From Teratosphaeria epicoccoides (taxonomy: Eukaryota > Ascomycota > Dothideomycetes > Mycosphaerellales > Teratosphaeriaceae), in NCBI GenBank assembly GCA_021401465.1, contig JADDMT010000017.1:186001-250000 (forward strand): DNA of 64,000 nt, read 5' to 3'. Of this stretch, positions 1 to 9,563 are shown piece by piece; the first letter of the stretch is position 1, and each line of letters begins with the position of its first letter. Under the pieces are notes generated by a model. The model searched no databases and was not told the origin of the DNA. It saw only the letters and a program-made list of their open reading frames with translations. The translations under genes were made by a program, and so were the position numbers.

Positions 1-793
1 ATTGCACCAGTCCAGGCAGCAGGCGAGTTCTGTGCATCCAACCGGCGAGCAGCCCGTGGCCTTGGCGACTTCGCAGCTTGCCAGCAGAGCGACCAACGCA
101 GCGGTAAGGTGCATGTCGGCAGGCTTGCTTGTGGGCTTTGTTCCCGGATTCCTGCGGTACGCGGTACTTTGCGATGATATACCGCCCGGCGGTTCAGGGC
201 CCAATGAGGTGTTACAAAACACATGTAGGCCGGTGCTCATTCAGATGTGAGTAATTGGGTTGGTCTCGTCTGCCGGTGGTTCTCTGCAGCCTGTGGTATG
301 GGAAGTACTAGCAATAATGACGCGACTTAGGTCGTACGGCACTGGTGATTAAGGTAGCAAGAGCATTTTACCAAGTGAATTACGTGTATGGATGGAGCTG
401 CGCTCATGTTTTACGGATCCGGGATTAAGCAGAGACATGGACGAGATGCTATCGCGAAAGCTTTATGAAGTTGCAGTCGCAATCTGTTTCTATTGCGCAT
501 CGAAGCATCCGTGAGTGTCGACCTGGAGTGCACGTACCGAGCTCGTTCTTGAAAGTGGTAGGGGACGCGTCCAATGTCCCTTGGTCGTACATGTATTGTG
601 AGGCGTCAGGGTTCCGGCTAAGTGACGTGGGTGCCATGTGCCCCAAGCTTCAGCCACACCAAAGGAGACGGCAGCTTTGAGGCTTCCACTTTAGACGTAC
701 AGAACACCCACAGCGCTTTCCAACCTCGAAAGCAATCCTGACTATAACAGCACCGCGTCCGGATCACCACAGCGACACACTTCTGTGTTTGCG
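1..793. other. Non-coding stretch upstream of the TVP15-like gene
   Basis: No open frame here resembles a known protein, and the short frames lack coding character. The right part is presumably the promoter of the gene starting at 794. No tRNA-like or repeat structure was seen. Confidence 0.5.
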
Positions 794-1430
794 ATGATGG
801 ACTTCTCCGAGATCTTGTCAGTATCCGCGATGCGATAGCGAGACACAGCAGGCAGTGGTGCAGAGGAGCCGGTACTGACAATACCAATAGCCGGATAGTC
901 AACTTGGTGGCAGGAGTGTTGATGATCTTGGGTGGCATTGGACAATACTTCCCTCATGGCATTGGGATGTAAGCTACGAGGAGAGGCATACGCGATGACC
1001 TTGCGCAGGACTGACTGGGGACACAGTCAGAGCATAATTGTGTCGATCTATCTGTTCATTGCTGGCATTGGTAGGAGCTATCCGAGAGCCTCTAGATGAC
1101 ATTAACTCACGTCTGACACAGCGACTGGTCTTCTCGAATTCCAGATCCCGCCTCAAGTCAGCAGATATGCCTCCTTTATGTTCTCCTTCGCAGGGCGTGG
1201 AGCTTGTAAGTATAAGGCATGACAGCACGTTGCAGCAGTAAGCTAATTGCAGGGCAGTCTACCTCTTCATGGGTATTCTATCTGTTGGTGACTCCTGGTG
1301 GAAATGGCTCGCGGGTCTGATCGTCGCAATTGTGGGCGTTGGATACATTGCCCTGGAGTTCGTACCAAGCATCGAACCACCCGCCAACATGCGCGATGCG
1401 GATCAGGGTTGGGGCGCTGAGCAGGTGTAA
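794..1430 (+). CDS. TVP15: TVP15-like COPI-associated Golgi membrane protein (5 exons)
   Basis: A small multi-pass protein of 132-133 residues, assembled from five short exons: 794-816, 891-968, 1027-1070, 1122-1205 and 1258-1430. All four introns are 51-74 bases, have GT...AG ends and keep frame. The joined protein begins MDFSEIFRIVNL, has four hydrophobic segments, a central EFQIPPQVSRYASF stretch and ends in PPANMRDADQGWGAEQV. From memory of the family, this tail and the IPPQV motif are typical of fungal TVP15/COPI-associated proteins, found in late Golgi vesicles and linked to membrane traffic. Translation could start at 794 or at the adjacent ATG at 797. No single exon is long enough to stand out as an open frame, so the gene is easy to miss. 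Confidence 0.85.
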
Positions 1431-1936
1431 GGGATGGGAAGGTCTCAGTGCGATTGAGTGTCCACCTTGCAAAATGGGCGCGTTGGAATTGTCGCACGCA
1501 ATCTAGCCCATCTCGACTGGAGGCTGGCTGCCGTGATGTGGACGAAGTAGGGCGGCCGAATCGGACAAGTGGCGTCGCTGTACAGTATCTGTACGAATAA
1601 GCGTGAGACACGGCGAGGGATAGCGTAGGCGTAGGGCAGGTTTGGGTGAAAGGTCCATCAAGGTTCACCAAGGCATGATCTTATGATGCATGCATGATAT
1701 GAGCTATGCTTTCACATCCTGCTGCGTATATCTCTCGTGACCGCGCCTCCATTCGCTGTGCCGGCCCATGAGTAATGTCTCGAAATGTGCCTGGTGCATG
1801 TGTGCCTAAGGCCGGCCCCACGCACAACGCGGGGTCCAGACATCGACAGAAACATTGTTGACTCGAGTCACACAAATGACTAAATCAATTTCAATCTCGC
1901 TGAGCACCGCGGACAGAAGAAAAAAGAGAGCCAAGG
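1431..1936. other. Intergenic: TVP15 3' end to ProRS promoter
   Basis: About 500 bases between two genes on the same strand. It holds the 3' flank of the TVP15-like gene and the promoter of the prolyl-tRNA synthetase gene. No further gene or repeat was seen. Confidence 0.5.
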
Positions 1937-3712
1937 ATGGCTGAGGTGGACAACAACATGTCAGACAAGATGGATACTCTCAAGCTCACTGAAGAAAAGA
2001 CAAACGGCGCATCAGAAGGCACGGTGAGAGGAGGTGCAGCACAAACATCGCAGAAGCCAGGCAAGAAGGAGAAGGAGCGCAGAGATGGCAAGGCGGCTGC
2101 AAAGAGCAAAGGCGAGAAGCAGAATGCGCAGGCTCCCAAGAAGAAGAGTGGTGAGCCGGAGCTTATCGGCATCACCATGAAAAAGAGCGAAGACCTGTCA
2201 GAATGGTACCAACAAGTCATATTGAAGGCCGATATGCTCGACTTCACGGACGTCCCAGGGTGCTACATCTACCAGCCAAATAGCTACAGAATATGGGAGT
2301 TTATCCAGGATTACTTCAACCACAAGATCCGGAAGTTGGGCGTGAAGAATTCCTACTTCCCGCTGTTCATCTCCGAAGCCAATCTGTCACGAGAGGAGGA
2401 GCATCTGGAAGGCTTCGCAGCAGAGGTGGCATGGGTCACTCACGGAGGCAAGAACAAGCTCGAGAAGCGATTAGCTGTTCGCCCAACGTCTGAGACGGCC
2501 ATGTACGATTTCTACAGCAAGAAGATCCGGTCGCATCGTGACTTGCCATTGAAGCTCAATCAGTGGAACAACGTCGTACGATGGGAGTTCAAGCATGCTG
2601 TGCCGTTTTTGCGATCACGCGAGTTCTTGTGGCAAGAAGGCCACACCGCTCATCAGACGCAAGAACAGGCCAGCCAAGAGGTGTATCAAATTCTCGACTA
2701 CTATGCTGACATCTACGAGGAGCTTCTCGCTGTTCCTGTCGTGAAGGGTGTCAAGACGAAGGCAGAGCAGTTTCCGGGCGCTGACTTCACGACCACCATC
2801 GAGGGCTACATCCCTGCTGTAGGTCGTGGTATTCAGGGTGCCACATCTCACGCGCTTGGCCAGCACTTCGCCAAGATGTTCAACATTACCATCGAGGACC
2901 CCAATCAAGTGGTTGAGGAGGGTAAGAGTCGCCAAAAGCTCCATGTCTGGCAGAACAGCTGGGGATTCACCACTCGCAGCATTGGTGTCATGATCATGAT
3001 CCATGGTGACGACAAGGGTCTGGTTCTTCCTCCGCGTGTAGCAGATACGCAGGTAGTGATCGTGCCCGTCGGCGTCAACGCGAAAATGTCCGATGAGGAC
3101 AAGAACAAGCTCTACGACCAAGTCGCCGACATCAAGAGGAGGCTTGAAGAGGCCGACGTCCGCGTGGAGGCCGACTATCGGGAGGGCTATTCTCCAGGCT
3201 ACAAATTCAACGACTGGGAGCTGAAGGGTGTGCCACTCCGCATCGAGTTTGGTCCTAAGGACGCCGCCAACAAAGTCGTCGCCACGGCTCGCCGCGACAG
3301 GGTCTACGCGGAAGATAAAGGCAAGGACAGCATCAAGCTTGCCGACATCACCACCGAGGTCCCGAAACTCCTTGAGCAGATCCAAAAGGACATGTTTTTG
3401 AAAGCCTCAGCAGAGTACGCAGAGCACCGCAAGCTGGTGACCGAATGGAAGGACTTTGTCCCGGAGCTCAACAAGAAGAACCTTCTCATCGTGCCGTTCT
3501 GTCTGGAGGGCGACTGTGAGGACCAAATCAAGGAGGACTCAAGTGGAAAGATCGAGGGCCAGGAGGTAGATGCCAGGGCTCCTTCGATGGGTGCCAAGAG
3601 TCTGTGTATCCCGTCTGAGCAGCCACAGGAGAGCTTGGAGGGACGGCAGTGCATCAATCCGAAATGTGGGAAAGATGCGCTGAAGTGGGTGATGTTTGGG
3701 AGGTCATACTAA
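1937..3712 (+). CDS. Prolyl-tRNA synthetase, cytoplasmic (archaeal/eukaryotic type)
   Basis: An intronless 591-residue class II synthetase that charges tRNA-Pro with proline in the cytosol. Residues 1-75 are a Lys-rich, low-complexity leader (KKEKERRDGKAAAKSKG). The catalytic core follows, with RPTSETAMY, the motif-2 region RWEFKHAVPFLRSREF and the motif-3 signature HGDDKGLVLPP. The anticodon-binding domain begins near TQVVIVPVGV. A C-terminal zinc-type domain carries CLEGDCEDQIKE and CINPKCGKDALKW, and the protein ends in the Tyr terminus (MFGRSY) usual for this subtype. It lacks the bacterial-type editing insertion between motifs 2 and 3, and has no obvious mitochondrial presequence. The ATG follows an A-rich leader. 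Confidence is high. Confidence 0.96.
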   Translation: MAEVDNNMSDKMDTLKLTEEKTNGASEGTVRGGAAQTSQKPGKKEKERRDGKAAAKSKGEKQNAQAPKKKSGEPELIGITMKKSEDLSEWYQQVILKADMLDFTDVPGCYIYQPNSYRIWEFIQDYFNHKIRKLGVKNSYFPLFISEANLSREEEHLEGFAAEVAWVTHGGKNKLEKRLAVRPTSETAMYDFYSKKIRSHRDLPLKLNQWNNVVRWEFKHAVPFLRSREFLWQEGHTAHQTQEQASQEVYQILDYYADIYEELLAVPVVKGVKTKAEQFPGADFTTTIEGYIPAVGRGIQGATSHALGQHFAKMFNITIEDPNQVVEEGKSRQKLHVWQNSWGFTTRSIGVMIMIHGDDKGLVLPPRVADTQVVIVPVGVNAKMSDEDKNKLYDQVADIKRRLEEADVRVEADYREGYSPGYKFNDWELKGVPLRIEFGPKDAANKVVATARRDRVYAEDKGKDSIKLADITTEVPKLLEQIQKDMFLKASAEYAEHRKLVTEWKDFVPELNKKNLLIVPFCLEGDCEDQIKEDSSGKIEGQEVDARAPSMGAKSLCIPSEQPQESLEGRQCINPKCGKDALKWVMFGRSY

Positions 3713-4113
3713 TTTTGTCCAAGAGCGAGCGTGGCGTTGGTGGCGGAAGGGGAATTACTCGAGACGGTCGGGGTGTCTGATGCCTCTGGAACGAAGGAAC
3801 AGGCGATAAATCATGCTGTATAGCCTAGTTGAAAGCCTCGAAATGGCTTTGCGGTCTTGCGAACGCTTTTTCTCGCCAAAATTCACTGTGAGTGACACAG
3901 GTCGCCTGAAATGGCCCCAGGAGCACGACGACGACTCACAACGGAGCGAATCGCAAAGTAAGAATCGATGATACTGCCAGTACATGCTGTTCAGCTTAGA
4001 ATGAGCAGGACTTCACCTTATTGTCTGCCGTAGCCACCGAAAACAAACTCCGAGCAGGTCATCAAGCTGCCATTCTTCATCACTTCATTTGGTATCTCAT
4101 TTCGCCGCATCTC
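3713..4113. other. Convergent intergenic region
   Basis: This stretch separates the 3' ends of the prolyl-tRNA synthetase (plus strand) and SreA-like (minus strand) genes. It should hold both terminators. No gene was seen. Confidence 0.5.
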
Positions 4114-5562
4114 TTACGAGGGATCAACGCTTCCCTGCCCTTCTTCGCCCAACGCCATAATCTCACGCTCTTTCGCCAGTAGCATCTCCCGCATCTTCTC
4201 TGCTTCCCGCTGCAACGCTGCCCGCCTCTCATCCTTGGTACGCTGTGCTGCATGTTCGGACGAGGGCTGTGTCGCGCCAAGCGCAGGATCGATGTTCTCG
4301 TCCCCGTGCGTCTGCTCCGTGCGTGTCGCTGCCGGAGAAGACATGTTCTGCGCGTGGCTGTATGGTTCGACGTCGCCTCGGTCGGACGTGTCGAACGATC
4401 GTTTCCTTGCAGGCAAATGGTGCCCAGGGCTAACGCCAGGTTCTTGAGCGTTGCCTTGACGAATCGACTGAGACCTGAAAGCTTCCGTGAAATCGACGGG
4501 GATTGGGCCTCCAGACGCTGGTCGGGAAGAAGTATCTTGACTGGACATGATCGATGGCGCGACTGAGTTTCGGGAATGGGACAGCGTAGTTGATGGTTCA
4601 TCGTCGGCGCCCTGCACATCTGCAGGCACAACGCGTTTCCTGCGCTTGATCTCTGCCTTCTTCATCTGTACAGGTCTGTGCGCGCCGTGTAATTTGTAGT
4701 ACAGTCCACAAGCATTGCAGATAGTATGGCCTTGGTCATCCCTGCGCCAAAGAGGTGTGATTGTCGTTCCGCAATTTTGACAGGCGACTACCACACTCGT
4801 CCCTGCGATTTGCGAACCATTTGTCATGTAAGCAGAAGGCTGACTGGATCCTGCTGCCGGCTGCTGAAGAGCAATTTGCGCAGTCTTTGATATTCGATTA
4901 TTGTAAGCCGGGCAGCCATTGCACCCCTCATGACCTCCAGTACCATTGCAACGCCCACCACCAGGACACGTGCCGTTGACACTTTGATCGGCTGCAATAT
5001 AAGTCGCATTGCCCTGCAAAGAATTTGGTGACGTTCCCCTGTCCTGGCCTGAAGTACTCTGTTGCGAGCTAGAAGCAGGTGATCCTCGCTTCAGGCCCAC
5101 TGGCCTCATTTGGTTCCTCGCCTTGTAGTAAAGGCCGCAAGCATTGCAGATCACGGCGCCTGTAGGTGACCTCCTCCAGAGTGGTGTTTTGGTTGTGCCA
5201 CAGTTGCTGCATTGTTGACCTGCTGGTGCTGAAGATGAGGCTGGCGAGGCTCTCGCAGGATGTAGTGTCGGCTGCTGCCCAGTAGGAGAGTATGGCGGGG
5301 CGCACTGATGAGATGTGTCACCCAAGTCATGGTGCTGTGGTGCGACTTCTGCTGAGGCGTGCCCGCCGCGACTGTGATGGAGAGTGACCGCGTGGTCCAA
5401 TTGTGGTCGTTGAGTCGAAGCGAAGTAACTCTGGGAGTGCTCCAAAAGATGCTGTGCGGCCTCCAGTTCCTGCCGAGATGGATGCCGCTGCACTGGAGCC
5501 GGCCGGTCTGGAAGAGATGTTGATGCTATGGTGCGAGCTGGCTCATGGAATTCCGCGGCCAT
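4114..5562 (-). CDS. sreA: GATA-type iron/siderophore repressor, SreA/Sre1-like
   Basis: An intronless 482-residue transcription factor with two class IV GATA zinc fingers. Finger 1 has Cys118, 121, 139 and 142 and finger 2 has Cys261, 264, 282 and 285; both share TPLWRR and ICNACGLYYK. Between them is a cysteine-rich segment (Cys199, 205, 214, 217) followed by CPAYNNR. Two fingers plus this segment define the URBS1/SRE/SreA family, which represses siderophore synthesis and iron uptake when iron is plentiful; the four cysteines are needed for iron sensing. The C-terminus holds a charged heptad-like stretch (about 440-470) that could form a coiled coil. A perfect ATCTGATAA site about 150 bases upstream of the start suggests autoregulation. 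The family assignment rests on visible motifs. Confidence 0.95.
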   Translation of the reverse strand: MAAEFHEPARTIASTSLPDRPAPVQRHPSRQELEAAQHLLEHSQSYFASTQRPQLDHAVTLHHSRGGHASAEVAPQHHDLGDTSHQCAPPYSPTGQQPTLHPARASPASSSAPAGQQCSNCGTTKTPLWRRSPTGAVICNACGLYYKARNQMRPVGLKRGSPASSSQQSTSGQDRGTSPNSLQGNATYIAADQSVNGTCPGGGRCNGTGGHEGCNGCPAYNNRISKTAQIALQQPAAGSSQPSAYMTNGSQIAGTSVVVACQNCGTTITPLWRRDDQGHTICNACGLYYKLHGAHRPVQMKKAEIKRRKRVVPADVQGADDEPSTTLSHSRNSVAPSIMSSQDTSSRPASGGPIPVDFTEAFRSQSIRQGNAQEPGVSPGHHLPARKRSFDTSDRGDVEPYSHAQNMSSPAATRTEQTHGDENIDPALGATQPSSEHAAQRTKDERRAALQREAEKMREMLLAKEREIMALGEEGQGSVDPS

Positions 5563-6645
5563 GGTTGTGGAGGTTGCGTGGAGCAGTCGTTATTGCTGCA
5601 TGGATGTCAGGGTGTGAGACTGGAAGCGAATGGTTGGGCGTGTTGAGTGAATTGTGATTAATAAGTTGAGGGAAACGTGCTTCGCACGTCGCTGATGCCG
5701 CCGTCGCCGAAGATCTGATAATCTAAGGTCTGGCCCGTGTGCTGATTTAATGCTGACACTGACGCAAGTTCGTCCAGCAACTATTGCCCGGGTTCCGGGC
5801 GGTAAGAATGGTGTCCGGGATGCGCTGTTGCATTGCCACGCCATACACTTGGCATGAAGGGACGAGCCCGCCGTCGTCTGGGCCGATGGCTCTTGGAATC
5901 TCACGACAGACGTGGAATAGATCGTGGCGTGGTTGGATCGTCAATCGACGGCACTACACGTGGATGCGGAGGGTAATGGCAGAGCGGGAGGAGGGAGATG
6001 GAAGCCATGATGACCATCTTCGGACTTGTGATTGGGCGTCATGTCGGCAGCTGGACGCGGGCCGCCCCTTGTCGCATAAGCAGTGATCGACGGCCGTCAA
6101 TTGGTGCGCGGAACATACAAATCTTCCGTCGCCTCGCATCGAACAGTACAAGGGTACGTATTCCATTTGGGAGAAGGTACGGCGCATCCTCACCTACAAT
6201 ATGACCTGACTCCTTCGCTGTGTCAAGATGATGAGCTGAACCACAGTGACTGCGATGAGGAATCCGTGAGGAGGCTGTCCATAGTGATACAGGCCAGCAA
6301 CCCTACTTGTGCATGCCACTCCCTGCCCTGATCCTTCCCTCAATGCAACGATTGCCATTCGGACCAGAATGAATACTGTGCTATCGTTGATCTCGCGTAG
6401 CATTGGATCTCACAAAGCTCAAGGTCTCATCGATCAGCAAAGTGAAAGGCCATCTTCAGCGTCAGGCACAACTGGCCGCGTCGTCACTATTTGACTACTT
6501 CTCAGGCCAGTCGCGTTGATCAGTCGGCCTGGCGAACGGTTGATGAGATCGTTGCATGCTTTGAAGAAGGATTCTGTTCGTACACATACATACATCTTGT
6601 CGTCCGTTGCAAGCGCCCGCTGATGCTCACAGTCTGATCAGGATC
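5563..6645. other. sreA promoter region
   Basis: About 1.1 kb between the SreA-like start and the 3' end of the GILT-like gene, both on the minus strand. Apart from the ATCTGATAA site, no gene or repeat was recognised; the open frames look random. Confidence 0.5.
5713..5721 (+). promoter_or_regulatory. ATCTGATAA: candidate SreA/Sre1 binding site
   Basis: The nine bases ATCTGATAA match exactly the ATCWGATAA consensus described for fungal siderophore GATA repressors. The site lies about 150 bases upstream of the SreA-like start codon on the other strand. The match is seen directly; autoregulatory binding is inferred. Confidence 0.6.
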
Positions 6646-7529
6646 TCAAGCGCCATTCCTCTCACTGTACATCTTCTCGATGTCGGCGATCAATTCTTCA
6701 GCCGATGACCCATCATCACAGTCCGTCCATTTCCCTCCATCTCTGGTGCACCTGACCTTCCCGTCAAGTCGAACAGTGCAGGACGTTGTGACGCCAGCTG
6801 CGGCGCTGCGCTTGAAGCTCTGTTTCAGCATATCTACGCTCAGCTCACCATCGTCGTTCATCGTGCAATCATTCAGCTCCTGCATGGAGACACCATGCTC
6901 AAGTGCGCAATCCTCCACCAGCTCGCGCTTCGGAATATCCTTATAATCCTTGGTCAAACAATATGTGAAGCCGAGGGCTGTTTTGGTTGGATAGAGTCTT
7001 GCTGCGCAAAGCTCGATGATATTGCCAAGGCACTCTCCCGAACCATGCATGCACTCTACACCATCATCGTGGTCCGTCGACCTGCCCGAGGTTAGCGACT
7101 AGCATTTGATATGAGTTGACGCACAGATCCAGCTTACTTTCCAATGTACGAAAGTCTAAAGTCCACCTTGCTCGACACATTCGCCATCGTCGGTAAGATC
7201 ATCTCTCGCAGACAATCGCGGGCATCAGGACACTTGCTCATGATATGAGCTTCGAGAGGCACCTTTCCCCGTTGCATCGGGTACTCGTTCTCAAGAGAAT
7301 CTGCGACAATAACCCCGAGGCAGAGAAAGGCGAATAGCAGAAGAAGAGCAGTGACGGAAGCCATGATGAGTTTGTGCCATTTCCCAGATGTTGTTTTGGA
7401 CCAGGCCCGCATGTATGCTCTTTGCGCTTGGTAAACCTCTTGCTGAAGCTCTGCGAGTGAACGCTCCTCGTCAGCTGGCCTATCTTGAGCCTCAAGAAGC
7501 GGCTGCTTCTCCATGTTCATATGCGTCAT
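6646..7529 (-). CDS. GILT-family-like type II membrane protein (2 exons)
   Basis: Two exons, 7138-7529 and 6646-7081, are joined across a 56-base intron (donor GTAAGCT, branch GCTAAC, acceptor GGGCAG), giving 275 residues. The N-terminus is cytosolic and charged. One membrane anchor (ASVTALLLLFAFLCLGVIVA) is followed by a lumenal domain with VPLEAHIMSKCPDARDC, YIGK, a Gly/Cys-rich MHGSGECLGN motif and spaced cysteines. This matches the thioredoxin-like GILT (gamma-interferon-inducible lysosomal thiol reductase) fold as seen in fungi. In animal GILT the active site is CxxC; here the corresponding segment reads CPDARDC (C-x5-C), so thiol reductase activity is uncertain. The ATG at 7529 is preferred over upstream in-frame codons because it gives a short leader before the membrane anchor. 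Confidence 0.8.
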
Positions 7530-9400
7530 GGTAAGCAAGGAGTAGTGTAGGCCTGGACAATGCAGGTGTGTGGAAAGAGGTTGTTCATGTGATTTAGGTA
7601 GTGACGATGGTGGCAAGCATGAAGGTGGCGTGCCCTTTATGCAGGGTCTCAGATCGTCGACCAATCAAACTCGACTTTGCTTTAGTGCTCCTTCATGTGA
7701 TCGAAATCTGTTAATCCGTTCATCTGTGAACCAAATGCGATTTTCTGAGCTGCGAATAGTGAGGGAGGAAGTGTCTGAGAGTATCCCATGGGTGAAGTTC
7801 GATGACTGGCTACAAGACACCAAGTTGAACCAATGGCGCCGTACAACAGCATTGTGCCATTGAAACTGCGAGACCCGGCAAGCGTCGTCCAGATGCCCAA
7901 AGCAGTCTGGCATGAGTATTTCTCATGACTTGGTGTCATTTCAGGAGCCATGAGATGACTCATTTGACAGGGGCCCAGGCTCAATGTTAGCTTCATTCAG
8001 AGTCTGGTCCGGGTCACTGCAAGAGCATAATCATATGCCATTGCGAACAGGCCACATTGACATCAGTATAGCTTCTCTTCTCATTATCTTACTCTCATCC
8101 ACAGCACCGCCCAAGTTTCAGCACTCTGCTCATCATAGCAAAATACCACTTTCCAAGACCAAGCTTGTGTGCTCCGACAACATGGCACCACTGGTGTGTA
8201 CCATCTGCTGTGCCCACGTGGGCAGCTCACAAGCTGTGGGAAGACTCGCAATGGTAACGAGCGTGCTTGTGGCGAGTGCTGGGAGGCGCATACCAGCATG
8301 TCCGTGGAAGAGAAACCAGCCGAGCAGACAATTGCATGTTCTGCGATAGTGTGCTTCCCGAGGCTCAGGTTAAGAGCATGTCGAGAAAGGACACCGGCGA
8401 AAGGTACAGTAAACGCGCTCTCTACCAGACTTACGCTGGCGTGTCCGTTGATATGATGCAAAGCTTCAAGCGCTCACGAAATATCAATGCCAGGACCGCT
8501 GCGATCAATTAGGCACATTTGCCTTCTGCTGCCAGAACGAGCCAAAGGCAACAAAGGATTTTCCAGAGCGGCCACGGGGCAGCGAATTAAGCAGCTGCAA
8601 TTCGCAGAGGGCGGATGCATGAGCAGATCAGAGTGAGCCTTTTGTGGACGTGCCTGAAGAGGTATTTGGGTGGGGGGGAATAGCGGGTAGTACGAGGCAT
8701 CTTTCATAATTTGAGCTTTTTGACTTCGAATTTCGTGCTGAGCATAATGTTGAGTTCTTTCCATGGGCCCCGTGGAGAAATGCGCATGCCTCAGTCTTGT
8801 ACCCATTGGACGGCGTCGACTAGATCAGGAGCGATCTGATCAGATGAGTGGAACGGATACCGGAGGCACAGAGACTAATGAGCAAGCACGCGGTTCAGCC
8901 GGTAAGGTCTATCGCAGGAGATTCCTTGCCCGTCCCGCATCGCCGGGGGTCCATTTCACCCACGCGGAAGCAAACCATTGATCAGTGCAGGCATGAAGCT
9001 CGCGGCGGCCAGCATCACGCCAATGATAGCAGAAGCCGGGCTCATATTGTGCCGGTTTTGGCCACGCATATGTTTAGTCCCAGTGCGCACCTCATCCTAT
9101 CGAAATGGAAGGGGGATACGAAAGCAGCTCCCTGTGCGGGTAAAGCGCGGAGCGTTGAACGTTCTCCACGCCCTCCACACCATGGTTTATGATCGTCTTG
9201 GACCGGAGCGCTAACATACTGGGACCGCCGATGTCAAAGGTGTGCAGGGCCTGAGTATAGTTGAGCGCGTATCCATCCCCGTGTGTGCTCAGCCTTGCCA
9301 TTCTGTCAACCCGACGATCAATGCCTGGCGTGTCGGCTAGCATGAGAAGGGCTGCGGGAGAAGATCCCATCTACCAAGGGCGGAGGCGGTATGAACACAG
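7530..9400. other. Intergenic, with a possible decayed RING-like remnant
   Basis: About 1.9 kb between the GILT-like start and the XlnR-like start, which diverge. Both promoters are here. The only coding-like signal is the broken RING-like stretch at about 8182-8512, listed separately. Confidence 0.45.
8182..8512 (+). pseudogene. Possible decayed RING/IBR-like gene fragment
   Basis: Two plus-strand frames that do not connect together resemble the start of a fungal RING/IBR-type domain. One frame reads CGKTRNGNERACGECWEAHT and continues to EEKPAEQTIAC. A shifted frame continues as NCMFCDSVLPEAQV, then SRKDTGERYSKRALYQTY, like the 'CPxC...LxxxDIxxxASxExFERYDxLALR' pattern of such proteins. The one-base frame change falls between the two parts, and no intron of usable size explains it. 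There is no clear start, and nothing recognisable follows. I read it as a relic; chance resemblance is possible. Confidence 0.3.
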
Positions 9401-9531
9401 ATGATGTCGGCAGGCCTGCAGCACTACCCTGCGGCCTTTGGCGCTGGCAACGTGGTCGCTCATGGCCACGTTCAGCGTCCGGTGCCCACGGCAGGGCTTG
9501 ATACCTTGGCTGCAGGATCCCGATACCATCA

Positions 9532-9563
<32 letters not shown>

